DNA from: Amoeboaphelidium occidentale
Taxonomy: Eukaryota; Aphelidiomycota; Aphelidea
Direction of reading: 5' to 3'
Length of the DNA stretch: 64,000 bases
NCBI GenBank assembly: GCA_023515795.1
Contig: JALGPX010000002.1
Span: 96,293-160,292, forward strand
Below, piece by piece: positions 9,519 through 18,668 of this stretch (position 1 is the first letter of the stretch; every line of letters starts with the position of its first letter). The notes beneath the pieces were generated by a model. The model saw only the letters and a program-made list of their open reading frames with translations, was not told the DNA's origin and did no database searches. Both the position numbers and the translations under genes were made by a program.

Positions 9519-9992
9519 ATGGACGCCGTGAAACTTATGAAACCTGGCGAGGACGCCGATATTGAAGTGGGCTGGGAGGACCAGAATAAAATCAACAAGT
9601 TTTCCAACTTGAATGTGCGCATGTCTGAACTTGAAGAGCGCGTTGTTCATCTCAAGCGGGCCATTGAGGAAATACAAGACGCAGAAAACGAACTTGAACT
9701 TGTATTGAGCGATGATGAATTGGAGGATGAATTCGCTGATGTTGCCCTCGAAGAGAAGAAGAATGGCAGAAAAGCTTTTAATGTCGGCGTGCCATTGCTA
9801 ATTGGAGACTGTTTCGTGAATTTTGATCTTGAGGGCGCTAAGGAACGCCTCAGCCAAATGAAGGCCGAAAAGAATAATAACATGGATGCCCTCAAGAAAG
9901 AAATGGGTTCTATTGATAAGGAAATGGGAGAATTGAAGTCATCCTTGTACAAGCGGTTCGGCAACTCCATTCAGCTGGAACGTGAGCTTTGA
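9519..9992 (+). CDS. GIM3: prefoldin subunit 4
   Basis: A 157-residue single-exon protein. It has the family hallmark EVGWEDQNKINKFSNLN near residue 16, a long heptad coiled coil (about 20-70), a central beta-hairpin core with the IGDCFVNF signature (about 98-106), and a second coiled coil to the C-terminus. That is the beta-type prefoldin layout, and the length is slightly above the usual 130-150. Prefoldin is a hexamer that carries nascent actin and tubulin to the CCT chaperonin in the cytosol. An AATAAA follows at 10002-10007. The stop is only 33 bp from that of the convergent WDR7-like gene. Confidence 0.9.
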   Translation: MDAVKLMKPGEDADIEVGWEDQNKINKFSNLNVRMSELEERVVHLKRAIEEIQDAENELELVLSDDELEDEFADVALEEKKNGRKAFNVGVPLLIGDCFVNFDLEGAKERLSQMKAEKNNNMDALKKEMGSIDKEMGELKSSLYKRFGNSIQLEREL

Positions 9993-10025
9993 TATCCGCA
10001 AAATAAAGCATGCATGTAAATTTCA

Positions 10026-13000
10026 TTAGAAATTAAACGTCAAAGAAGGAAGAGGTTCAGTTCTTTTGAGCGTCACTGTACGATCTCCAAGCCATTCAAA
10101 CCTCACCTCTTGCAAGATTGAAATCGCAGACTGGTAACTCAGTCGTCGCTTCCCAAAGAAATCATTCTGTTCGCCGTGTACACCGTCTACTTGAAAAGTC
10201 CTAAATAGTCTTAAAGAACCTGTGGCTCCGGCAGCTAATGTTCCAAGAAAGCCTTCAGAGCGATTATCTGAGCTTGATGAATGCCTTGTAACAGCATGAA
10301 AGGATGAAGATAATGCAGAGAAAATATTCGAATAAGGATGCCACACCTTCACACAACGTTCTTCAATAGAGTACGAAACCAACAAAAGCTCGTAATCTTT
10401 GGTGTTTTTCTTTGGAGAGGAAGCTATTTCGGTATTCAAAGATGATGCAGGCTTGTTGAATGACACAGCATTAATGCTATGAGTTCCATGAGCATCGAGT
10501 ATCTGGACCCTTGTCGCTGTCTTTAGGTCCCAAAATATGATTTGTCCGCCAGGATGACCATTGTGACTTGAAATGTTTGATTTGCCGACGTTTGCATTAT
10601 CGCTCGCAGTTGCTATTGCAAGCCTTTGTGATAGTGCATGAAAGGAAATGGTGGGATAGATTCTAACAAATTCGTGAATGATATTTGTTACCACAGGGGA
10701 AATTCTTTCTCTAACTGTAAATGGAATGTTGGGATCCAAACAACCTTTGATTATGGCCTCTAAAATACCAGGAAGGTAATGCGGAAAGAAGCTTATTGGT
10801 CTCTAACAATTAAGGCATTAAACAATAATGCGGTATTACCTGTTTTGCTACCATTAAGACACCAGCTCTTAACAGTATTTTTGTCCGTTCCCAATCCGAG
10901 TCTTTCATACCTGCGTTTAACAGTTCCGTTGAAAGTAGATTAACATAAGTTGTAGGGTCAGTCTGACAGATTGATATCACAGCTTGTCTACACGCAAATA
11001 CCATTTGTCGTCTCTCAACAGCAAACTTTTCTTCTGGTTCATCGGGATAACTATTATAAGTGAATACGGATCTGAACGAAGATTTCTTTCTGAATGCAGC
11101 CAAATGCTTCTTCCATTCCTCCAACACTAGATTTTCAGCTTTTCCAACTGTTCGCTCAGGATCAAACATGAACTCAAATATATCTTTTTCATGCAATTGA
11201 ACCTTCTGTTTATCTGCAATGTGTTCAGAACTTGAATCTCTTGTTTCTTTTGATGAGCTTATCGCAGCATGACTCCACAATTTCCGCATGACATATACCT
11301 GCAAAGGCAATGCTGCTGTGGGTGTATTAGATGGTATTGCTAAAGTAGGAGCAGGTTTTGATAAGTGAGGAATTTTTAAGTCCAAAACCGTAAGGCCTTG
11401 AAATGCCGGAGAAAAGCAATCCCAGTTGTTAGCAAGAATTTCAGCAGCAAGTAGTTTTAAAGTGTTCAGAACAGAAGCACTATCTGTTCCTGGGTCCGGT
11501 GTTGAGAGAAGCAGAGCCAGTGAAAGCAAAAGCTCGCGAATGAGTTTTGGACCGATCATAATAGGACCAGCACCATTTTTGATTTCTAACTGAACTGTTC
11601 CTTCATTAAGATCGACAGTTGGACCTTTCACAGATCCAACGGGAGGTATTAAAGTGGACAGAAGTATGCAAGACCGAATAGTTTGGTCATGAAACTGCGC
11701 AGAAGCAAAATCTCTGTTGATCGTTGGTAAAGTTTTCATCCACCTGTCGATAAAAACCTTCAAGTCTGACAATTGAATGCGTCTGATAAAGCTAGAAATC
11801 AGTATTCGAGCTGATATTTGTGCCTCTGCCTCAGAATCATGATAGAAATGTGCGAATAACGACAATGCAGGCGCAACTGCTTGTTCAACTTTGGAGAGGT
11901 CATCGAATAAGTCTGTACTAATATATGCAATCCAATTAAGATTGACTTGTTCAGAAAGGGAATCAAAGCGCATCAGCTTCTTGAACAATATCATTAAAGC
12001 CATAAGCATGCTTGCGGTTTGTTGTTTTGAAATGGACCACATGAAAAGTCTACGCTTCTTAAGATCATCCACGAGTTTAAAGTATGTAATATCGTTCAAC
12101 ATCAAACCCAATGAGCAATCAATAGACTTGATACCTATAGAGTGAACGCTATCGTCCAATTCTTTGCGAAGTTCCAATGGAGCTAACGCGGAAAGTAGCC
12201 CCTTGAGAAGATCAGTTGTAGTTGAGCCAAGAGGACTATTGCAGACATCCGTGTTATGTTTCAGCTTTTTTAAATCAATCTCAGCATTCATAACTACATT
12301 ATTTAGCTCACAACTGAGAACATCTTTCGTTTGTTGTTTCTCATCAATGCTTACTAAAGTAGCCTGTATGGAATCTACTGGTTTACGCAGCTGCCATTCT
12401 TTCAAGTCTTTCTTTTCAAAAACGCATTCTCCGCCATTCCTTCTCAAAAGCCATCCCGCAAAAGTTTTTAGTCCCATTAGATAAACGTAAACTCCTTCAG
12501 AGTCTTCGGCAGTGGGCACAAACAGAACAACCTTGATGATAGAATCATTTTGATCTAAGCCAGATAAAAACCATCCAATTCGCCCTTGCTCCCAACTTAA
12601 AATAGACAAGCTAGAGCCATTAGAGGTTAGAACATAAAGCGATCGAAATAGGGTGGCCACAATACTAGATATTACAGAATGCTCGTCTATAGACCCTCGC
12701 CTTTGTTTCAAAGGATGCTTCTTTGTGTATCTAAAATTAGGAGCCCAAGTAGAAAATTTCGAAATGGTGCCGTCTGGTACCGATAAGTTGTCCTTGCTAT
12801 TGGTCTCCTTCATTATTTTGGCCGAAACTGTTCCAACAGATTTCTTCGTGCTATCTTGTTCATTCATCACTTTTTTATACTCTGAATGCACAGGTTCGTG
12901 TAAACTCTTGAGACTGAAAGGATGTGCATGAAATACTCGTAATGGAATTGAAGAATGAATATCCCACCAAACAACAACTCCATCTTCCGAAGAAGAGAAT

Positions 13001-14124
13001 ATCCAATTTAATTGATACAAAGAGTTTGTGTCAGAGTTTGAAGATGCAGCTGAGTTGACAAAATAAGGTGGTGCGACAATACTTGTGACTTTTGTTCTAT
13101 GATAATTCAGCAACAGGCTCTGCTCAGAAGGAAAGAATAATGAAGTTAAAGGATAAACATAAATGAAGCCATTCCGAAACCCTTTTACGATAAATCTGTC
13201 TTGAACTGGACAAATGACGGTGACATCTTGTTGTGCATCGGCATGAAATGAATAAAAACTAGGAGCGTGTTTCCCTTGTTTGAACATGACCAACTGAGAA
13301 GGCCCCTTCAGAATTATTTCCATAGAGCATTGAACAATTGAGAAGCCGCTGCAATCGTTTGAAGAAGTTCCGTTGATCTCAGTTTCATAATTGTACAAAA
13401 CAGACTTGAAATCCGTTGAATACACGGAGAATCCCTTTGAGTGAGCCACAACTATTGCACTCAGACTAAGGAAAGCTGCCTTTTCAAGTTCATGGTCGTT
13501 ATCATGCCTTGCCAATACAAAATGTTCTTTGGTTTCCAAGTTGACAAGAATAATAATCAAAGACCTTTTTGTCGTCACTAATAGCTGCAGAACATTCGTG
13601 AACTTGTTGCAGCAAACATACTTAATATCCCCCATAGTTAGATCTTTATCAGTAACAAAAGGTGCCAAGCTTATGTTTAATGACCAACCGGAAGCATGAT
13701 ATACATAAATGTTCGTTGTCCCATACAGAACAAGCTCCGTATTCTTAACAGCGAATCCAGAAATAACCTCCGGTGTAGGCCCAAGTTCTCTAGTAATATT
13801 CAGTTGCGAATTAAGAACAATATTTTCAGGAACCAACAATATCATGTCGCTAACTTCGCCTGACGGAAGTAGCGCTTTATCTGATGAATGCTTTAATGAG
13901 TTCACAGGCTGATTGTTCAGGGTCAGAGTTTCCAATAAGTGTTCCTTGTCTGATAGTAAAAGCTTTTGTCCTCGAGAATCCTCAAAAGCGTGCAGCCTTT
14001 TCCGCGAGTGTATCAGCTGTGTCCGATATAAAACATTGTGCTCGTCCAAATTAAAAAAGAATTCATCGCATATGTCCTGTGGCAGAGTGTATTTCGTTGT
14101 TAAAAATGACAAGTTGAGTTTCAT
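10026..14124 (-). CDS. WDR7/rabconnectin-3 beta-like protein, 1 intron
   Basis: Join of 10026-10802 and 10840-14124, with a 37-nt intron (10803-10839, GTAATA...TTAG) that restores frame as VAKQ|RPISFFPHYLPG. From ATG 14124 the protein has about 1,353 residues. N-terminal and C-terminal WD-like repeats (SSSEDGVVVWWDIHSS, GGQIIFWDLKTATRVQILDAH, EERCVKVWHPYSN, GFLGTLAAG) flank a long helical middle, as in WDR7. That family works with DMXL proteins to regulate V-ATPase assembly and acidification. Sequence similarity is diffuse, so another beta-propeller scaffold cannot be excluded. No upstream in-frame ATG exists; a 26-codon uORF ends in an ATGA overlap with this start. Confidence 0.65.
10803..10839 (-). 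other. intron, 37 nt (WDR7-like gene)
   Basis: GT-AG intron with donor GTAATACC and acceptor TTGTTAG. Removing it joins two frames into one continuous WDR7-like C-terminal region. Confidence 0.85.
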
Positions 14125-14201
14125 TTGTATCTGCTTCCTCTGTAGAGCGAATGAATCTCGCTTGAAAAAAACTTGACGACAGAAGGAAACTGTTTCAACA
14201 T
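14121..14201 (-). promoter_or_regulatory. upstream ORF abutting the WDR7-like start
   Basis: A 26-codon ORF starts at ATG 14201 and its TGA overlaps the main ATG (ATGA, 14121-14124). If transcribed in the leader, it would place terminating ribosomes exactly at the main start and could allow reinitiation. Its own peptide has no known counterpart. Confidence 0.35.
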
Positions 14202-14273
14202 CGTTGCCGTGCAAATTACTTCAGTTGCGCTTTTATTTAATACTTTTATTGCTATGATATCTGTTCAATTAGA

Positions 14274-15305
14274 TCATAGCTCGCCATCTTCGTCTGTAAG
14301 AACTTCACCCTCTTCTGGAGTATCAGGTCGAGCTAAAGGACTTTGAACAGACATATCAGCTTTAAGGGTATCAAGTTCTCTAATGCTAGAAGTTGCAGAT
14401 GTTGGTAAACTAATTCTTCCTATTCGCTCTGGATTAATAGGTGTCACAGATACATATGATCGATGTGCCTGCAGTTCTGCTTCGTATTCTTTACGTTTAG
14501 CTTCACATAAAGCAGCAGCTTCTAGTCGACCGAAATCTCGCAGTTTCAGTACTTCACTACAACCATCTTTAATCTGTCGAGCCAGACCCTCAAATTCTCT
14601 ACCAGCCCATCGTTCTACAAACACACAAATGACTTCCATCCATTTTAACTTGTCCTTATTAAATTCTGACGCTCGCCAGTGTATTCCTGTTAGGTACGCG
14701 CAAACACCTGCGATAATCACTGCTGGATACAATAAAACACAAAAAGACTTTGCAACATCCAAGGACCATGCGAGCATTATCGAATGAATATGAGGGCACT
14801 CGGCTTTTGCAATTATACCATGATCAGCTAGAGCTTTCACAAGATTATCCAAATACATGTAAGGCGTAACATCCGGAGAAAAGTCAAAACATAGCATTTC
14901 CACCAGCGCATCTTCTACCGCGATGATTCTCGACGACCAGCGTGAAAACAGCGACTGAGTTAACTCTGCTTTTGATGCGTGCTTGGAAACCACAGCGATG
15001 AGATCCCTCGGCTTCCGGAAAGTCTCTTCCAACTTACAAGTTAGGAATAAGCAGGTCGCCCCTGTGTCGAATGTGTTATAATCAGCCATGGACCGCCTGC
15101 AATAGAATCGATGCATATACAGACATGATATGTACAGAGCAGAGCAGTCCAGTCGTAAATCTCTACCGCAATCCTGAATAAATTTAGCGCATTTAGAACG
15201 TTCTGATAGTTCATGTATGGCATCTTTGCATGTTTTGTCCTGCACCGATGGGCAGTGGCTCAGCTGCGAGTGTGTAAAAACCCACGTTTCGATCTTTTGA
15301 GACAT
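14274..15305 (-). CDS. cyclin T/K-like (CTD-kinase or P-TEFb cyclin partner)
   Basis: A 343-residue single-exon protein starting MSQKIETWVFTHSQL, the W-x-F start typical of cyclin T/K/L. Cyclin box 1 spans about residues 35-135 (FIQDCGRDLRL, HRFYCRRSM, ATCLFLTCKLEET); a second box follows to about 245. The C-terminal tail has Lys/Glu-rich and Ser/Pro segments and an acidic end (EEGEVLTDEDGEL). Such cyclins activate CDK9/CTK1-class kinases that phosphorylate RNA polymerase II. It lies head-to-tail with the WDR7-like gene. TTTATT at 14232 and 14245 are minus-strand AATAAA signals. Confidence 0.8.
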   Translation of the reverse strand: MSQKIETWVFTHSQLSHCPSVQDKTCKDAIHELSERSKCAKFIQDCGRDLRLDCSALYISCLYMHRFYCRRSMADYNTFDTGATCLFLTCKLEETFRKPRDLIAVVSKHASKAELTQSLFSRWSSRIIAVEDALVEMLCFDFSPDVTPYMYLDNLVKALADHGIIAKAECPHIHSIMLAWSLDVAKSFCVLLYPAVIIAGVCAYLTGIHWRASEFNKDKLKWMEVICVFVERWAGREFEGLARQIKDGCSEVLKLRDFGRLEAAALCEAKRKEYEAELQAHRSYVSVTPINPERIGRISLPTSATSSIRELDTLKADMSVQSPLARPDTPEEGEVLTDEDGEL

Positions 15306-15350
15306 CTGGAAGAAACTACGAGGGATTTATTCAAATCGTTTCGTGTCACT

Positions 15351-16254
15351 CTAGTAAACTCCCGGAATCCAAAAGTACGACTTCTTCTCGTATTCCTCAA
15401 ACTCAGCCCCAAACCTGCTCAGCGACTGGTCCTTCTTGATCATGCTTGGAATCCAAACTATGGAATGTTAACGGAACCATCAGATAGACTTACCAGCTGC
15501 AACCATGCTTCCGAAAGTTAAGCACGGAAGCCAGTGGAAACTTAGAGTGCAGAAGGATGCGTAAATCAACAGTTCACCAAAATAGTTTGGATTCCTTGAA
15601 ATTGCCCAAAGTCTTGTCTGTAACACATTCGGAGTTTTTAGCTTTTCAGCCTGTAACTTCTGTCTGAACTCCAAAAACACAGACTTGTGAATATCGGAGC
15701 AGAAGTGCCAAAATACGCCGTTACAGTAAAGGAAGACGCCTAGCTCATGTTAGACCTTTCTCAAAAGAACATGTAGCAGCATTTACCCATACCCAACACA
15801 TATAGAGGAGGTCTTGTGGTTGAAGAAGCGATCAAGTAAGCAGGCAACCAATAATTCATCAGAGCCAAACCGGTCAAGAAGTTCATCATTAACGGAGCTC
15901 TCTTATGGAATCTTGTGTCGCCAAATCCCAACAAGTTCTTTGATGCCCACAAAATACCGTAACTTCCTTTAAAATTTAAAACTACTTCCGGTGCTCCAAA
16001 TGGTTACCATGACACCCAAAATATGCCCACGCAAAAGGGTTCTGTAAAGCATTATAAGGTGCATCTCTGTAGCGATACATGATCAATAGAATCACAATAG
16101 GACAAACACCCTTAAACGAGTCGATTGTGTATGACAGCGGGAAGTGGTACCATTGGTATGGCCCTTTGAATTCATCTGCATCCGACAATTTGTTCAGACT
16201 CGCAACGAGCCCTGAGCTTTTCTGTTGCTGCTTTTCTGCAGTTTGTTTTGGCAT
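15351..16254 (-). CDS. steroid 5-alpha-reductase/DUF1295-type membrane oxidoreductase, 4 exons
   Basis: Exons 16008-16254, 15787-15966, 15494-15739 and 15351-15457 (introns of 41, 47 and 36 nt) give 259 residues. The C-terminal half carries the family signature: GVFWHFCSDIHK, LWAISRNPNYFGELLIYASF, HWLPCL, then DQSLSRFGAEFEEYEKKS and a short end. The N-terminal half has WYHFPLSYTID and several membrane helices. Members reduce or modify steroid or fatty-acyl substrates in the ER; the substrate here is unknown. The start codon is only 40 bp from that of the divergent phosphatase, so the two share one promoter. Confidence 0.8.
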
Positions 16255-16294
16255 TTGCGTAACAAAACTTACGGAATTGCGTCACAGAGGAAAT

Positions 16295-17074
16295 ATGAAA
16301 GTTTTGGTTGCTTTTGACTTTGACTGGACTCTTATAGACTCCGATAGCGACAGATTTACTGTTACGGAACTGCACCCGCAAGTGGGACAGCAGATGGATG
16401 AGTTGAAACGGACTATTCAGTGGACAGATCTTATGAACCATCTTTATCATCAGCTGCATTCACACGGTATCCGACCAGATCAGATCAAAGAAACAATATC
16501 AAAGTTGCCCATGTCTGAATATGTTGTGAATACTTTAAAGTTCTTGAAGGATCAGATCAAAGCAGATATCTTCATCGTTTCCGATGCGAATACATTCTTC
16601 ATTGAAGAACTGCTGAGGCTGAAGGGTTTAAGAGAGTGTATTGATGGTATCATAACAAATCCGGCGTTCTTTGATGAGCATGGTCGATTGCACATTGAGC
16701 GAATGACGAAACCATCTGATCCGCCACATGGATGCTTACTGGGAACATGTGCCCCTAATATTTGTAAGGGCAAAGAGATCAAGCTTTTGACTCTGAAGAA
16801 TGCTTATGATGTTATGGTTTACGTTGGAGATGGTCGGAATGATTATTGTCCCAGCACGAAGCTAAGAAAAGATACTGATTATGTATTGTGCAGGAGAGGA
16901 AGAGGACTAGAAAATTTGTTACTTAATGGAACAGCTATGGAAGATGCTGATGGATTACATGCTACAATTCTTCCACATTATCCTCGTGTTGAAGCTGCAA
17001 TCAAATACTGGGATACTGGAAAAGATATGCACGACATCTTTCAAGAGATCTTCAAAAGTCACATTCAGAAATAG
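16295..17074 (+). CDS. PHOSPHO1/2-family HAD phosphatase
   Basis: From ATG 16295 the protein has 259 residues. HAD motif I is at residues 8-12 (DFDWT, with Asp8 and Asp10). Motif II is IVSDANTFF, and motif III/IV is YVGDGRNDYCP, as in PHOSPHO proteins. The family-specific CAPNICKGK Cys segment is present. Vertebrate PHOSPHO1 acts on phosphocholine and phosphoethanolamine and PHOSPHO2 on pyridoxal phosphate, so the substrate cannot be decided here. An in-frame extension upstream to 16079 would overlap the neighbouring reductase exon and does not begin at the conserved motif, so I rejected it. The stop is 9 bp from that of the convergent RlmN-like gene. Confidence 0.85.
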   Translation: MKVLVAFDFDWTLIDSDSDRFTVTELHPQVGQQMDELKRTIQWTDLMNHLYHQLHSHGIRPDQIKETISKLPMSEYVVNTLKFLKDQIKADIFIVSDANTFFIEELLRLKGLRECIDGIITNPAFFDEHGRLHIERMTKPSDPPHGCLLGTCAPNICKGKEIKLLTLKNAYDVMVYVGDGRNDYCPSTKLRKDTDYVLCRRGRGLENLLLNGTAMEDADGLHATILPHYPRVEAAIKYWDTGKDMHDIFQEIFKSHIQK

Positions 17075-17083
17075 ATCTTTTAT

Positions 17084-18667
17084 CTATCGAAACATTTTTA
17101 GCAGATTAGTATCAACTGAGTAGACCATTAACTTCCATAAGACTCTGAGCATGAATACAAACATCAGAATTGAAACCAAGATGAACAATTTCTTTGGCTT
17201 ATTAGAACGAACCTTGAGTTTCAATTCCTTCTGATCTGTGATGATAGGGCTGACTTTAGCGTTGATCTTTCTTCTTCTTGTGGCAGGTTTGATTTTTCCT
17301 GCTGATGATTTGCTAGTTTGTCCGTCCTTTATGCCCATGTCTTCGATATCTGCAGCATTGGAATCGCAGCCTTTGTTACCTTCAGGAGCTACAATCAACT
17401 GGCCACATGCAGCGTTAATGTCTTGACCAAGTTCTTGTCTGACGGTAACTTTTGTGTCATAACTTCGAACAATTGATACAAACTTATTGACTACACCTTG
17501 TGTTGGTGGTTTGTATCCTTGTAAATCGCCAATAGCAGTTGGGTTGTATGGAATAACATTTAGCAGAAAGTCTGTATTCCCTGCAATAAGCTTGCCCATT
17601 TTATGCGCGTGATCTTCGGTGCAATTAACGTCTGGGCCTAGTAATACATATTCTAACAGAACTCTACGCTTCTTATTAGAATCCTTCTTCTCATCGACCA
17701 AACGGGAAGATATTTGATAAGCAGGGCTATTTAAGGACTGTATCAAATTCTCGCTGCTAATAATTTCGTTCTGCTGTTTCGCGAAAGAAGAGACCGCGTC
17801 CATTAAATCATTAATCTTCCAAGTTTTAGCGGTTGGAACTATTTTCTCTCTCGTTTCCTGATCAGGAGCATGAAGAGACAATGCTAGCGAAACTTGCGGC
17901 ATATCTTCAAGCATCTGCCAAATCTTTGGTACGACACCAACGGTTGAAATTGTGATCTTGGCAGGCGATAAACCAAACATACCAGGATCTACCATACATT
18001 TGACTGCTTGACGGAGATTTTCATAATTCATCAATGGTTCTCCATTGGCCATGTAAACAACATTCCTGATATCAGCCATTCCTCTTGCGTGATAAACTTG
18101 CTCCAAAACTTCAGCGGCGGTCAGATTACCCATTAAGCCAATTTGACTAACAGCACAAAACTTGCAGCCCATTGCACAACCAACTTGCGTCGACACACAA
18201 ACAGTAGCGCGCATCTTTGATTTAAACTTCCTGAACGCCGTAGTCGTAGTAGAAACACTCATCACAGAAGCAGCATCATTTCCTAATCTTTGTTCCGTCT
18301 CTTCTAATAGCTGAAGCCTCTTCTTTCTCTCAGCTTCGGGATATGATCGCAACTCAACATGACCATATCTCATAACGACGCATTCCACTTTACTGACACC
18401 ATCCGAAAGAAGGATCACCAATTTCGTCGTACTTCCATCTGCGGACTCTTTCTTATCAACCACTTTAGTCAGCACGCCGAATCGTTCTTTCAAAAGCTTG
18501 ATGGCGTCCAAAGGGAAATCCTTAATTTGCTCAAAATTGAACTTACGGTACTTCAAAACATAACGATACGCCGTAGCTGCGTGCTTCTGTTTTATACCGG
18601 CCTGTGCAAATTCTGCCTCAAGAGCGTTCACGTCGAATATAGAAAACTTGACCAAATTCTGTTCCAT
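17084..18667 (-). CDS. RlmN/Cfr-like radical SAM methyltransferase with C-terminal TM tail
   Basis: From ATG 18667 the protein has 527 residues. The N-terminal helical RlmN domain is at about 1-60. The radical SAM core carries CxxxCxxC (Cys164, 168, 171), Cys157 seven residues before it, and Cys421 in INAACGQL. These match the spacing of the cluster cysteines and both catalytic cysteines of bacterial RlmN. The usual GMGEP is ANGEP. RlmN methylates C2 of adenosine in 23S rRNA and tRNA. Residues about 430-485 are a Lys/Arg-rich extension and about 487-512 a hydrophobic helix (LFILVSILMFVFMLRVLW), suggesting a tail-anchored enzyme. No mitochondrial presequence is evident. The ATG overlaps the divergent gene's ATG. 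Confidence 0.85.
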   Translation of the reverse strand: MEQNLVKFSIFDVNALEAEFAQAGIKQKHAATAYRYVLKYRKFNFEQIKDFPLDAIKLLKERFGVLTKVVDKKESADGSTTKLVILLSDGVSKVECVVMRYGHVELRSYPEAERKKRLQLLEETEQRLGNDAASVMSVSTTTTAFRKFKSKMRATVCVSTQVGCAMGCKFCAVSQIGLMGNLTAAEVLEQVYHARGMADIRNVVYMANGEPLMNYENLRQAVKCMVDPGMFGLSPAKITISTVGVVPKIWQMLEDMPQVSLALSLHAPDQETREKIVPTAKTWKINDLMDAVSSFAKQQNEIISSENLIQSLNSPAYQISSRLVDEKKDSNKKRRVLLEYVLLGPDVNCTEDHAHKMGKLIAGNTDFLLNVIPYNPTAIGDLQGYKPPTQGVVNKFVSIVRSYDTKVTVRQELGQDINAACGQLIVAPEGNKGCDSNAADIEDMGIKDGQTSKSSAGKIKPATRRRKINAKVSPIITDQKELKLKVRSNKPKKLFILVSILMFVFMLRVLWKLMVYSVDTNLLKMFR

Positions 18668-18668
18668 G
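18665..18668. promoter_or_regulatory. CATG shared by two divergent start codons
   Basis: The minus-strand ATG (18667-18665) and plus-strand ATG (18666-18668) lie in the same CATG. Neither frame has another upstream in-frame ATG near its conserved N-terminus. Each promoter and 5' leader must therefore lie inside the other gene's coding sequence, unless an undetected upstream exon exists. Confidence 0.65.

Noticed and set aside
16079-16294. N-terminal extension of the PHOSPHO phosphatase
   Set aside because: It overlaps the first exon of the divergent reductase and lies before the conserved start MKVLVAFDFD.
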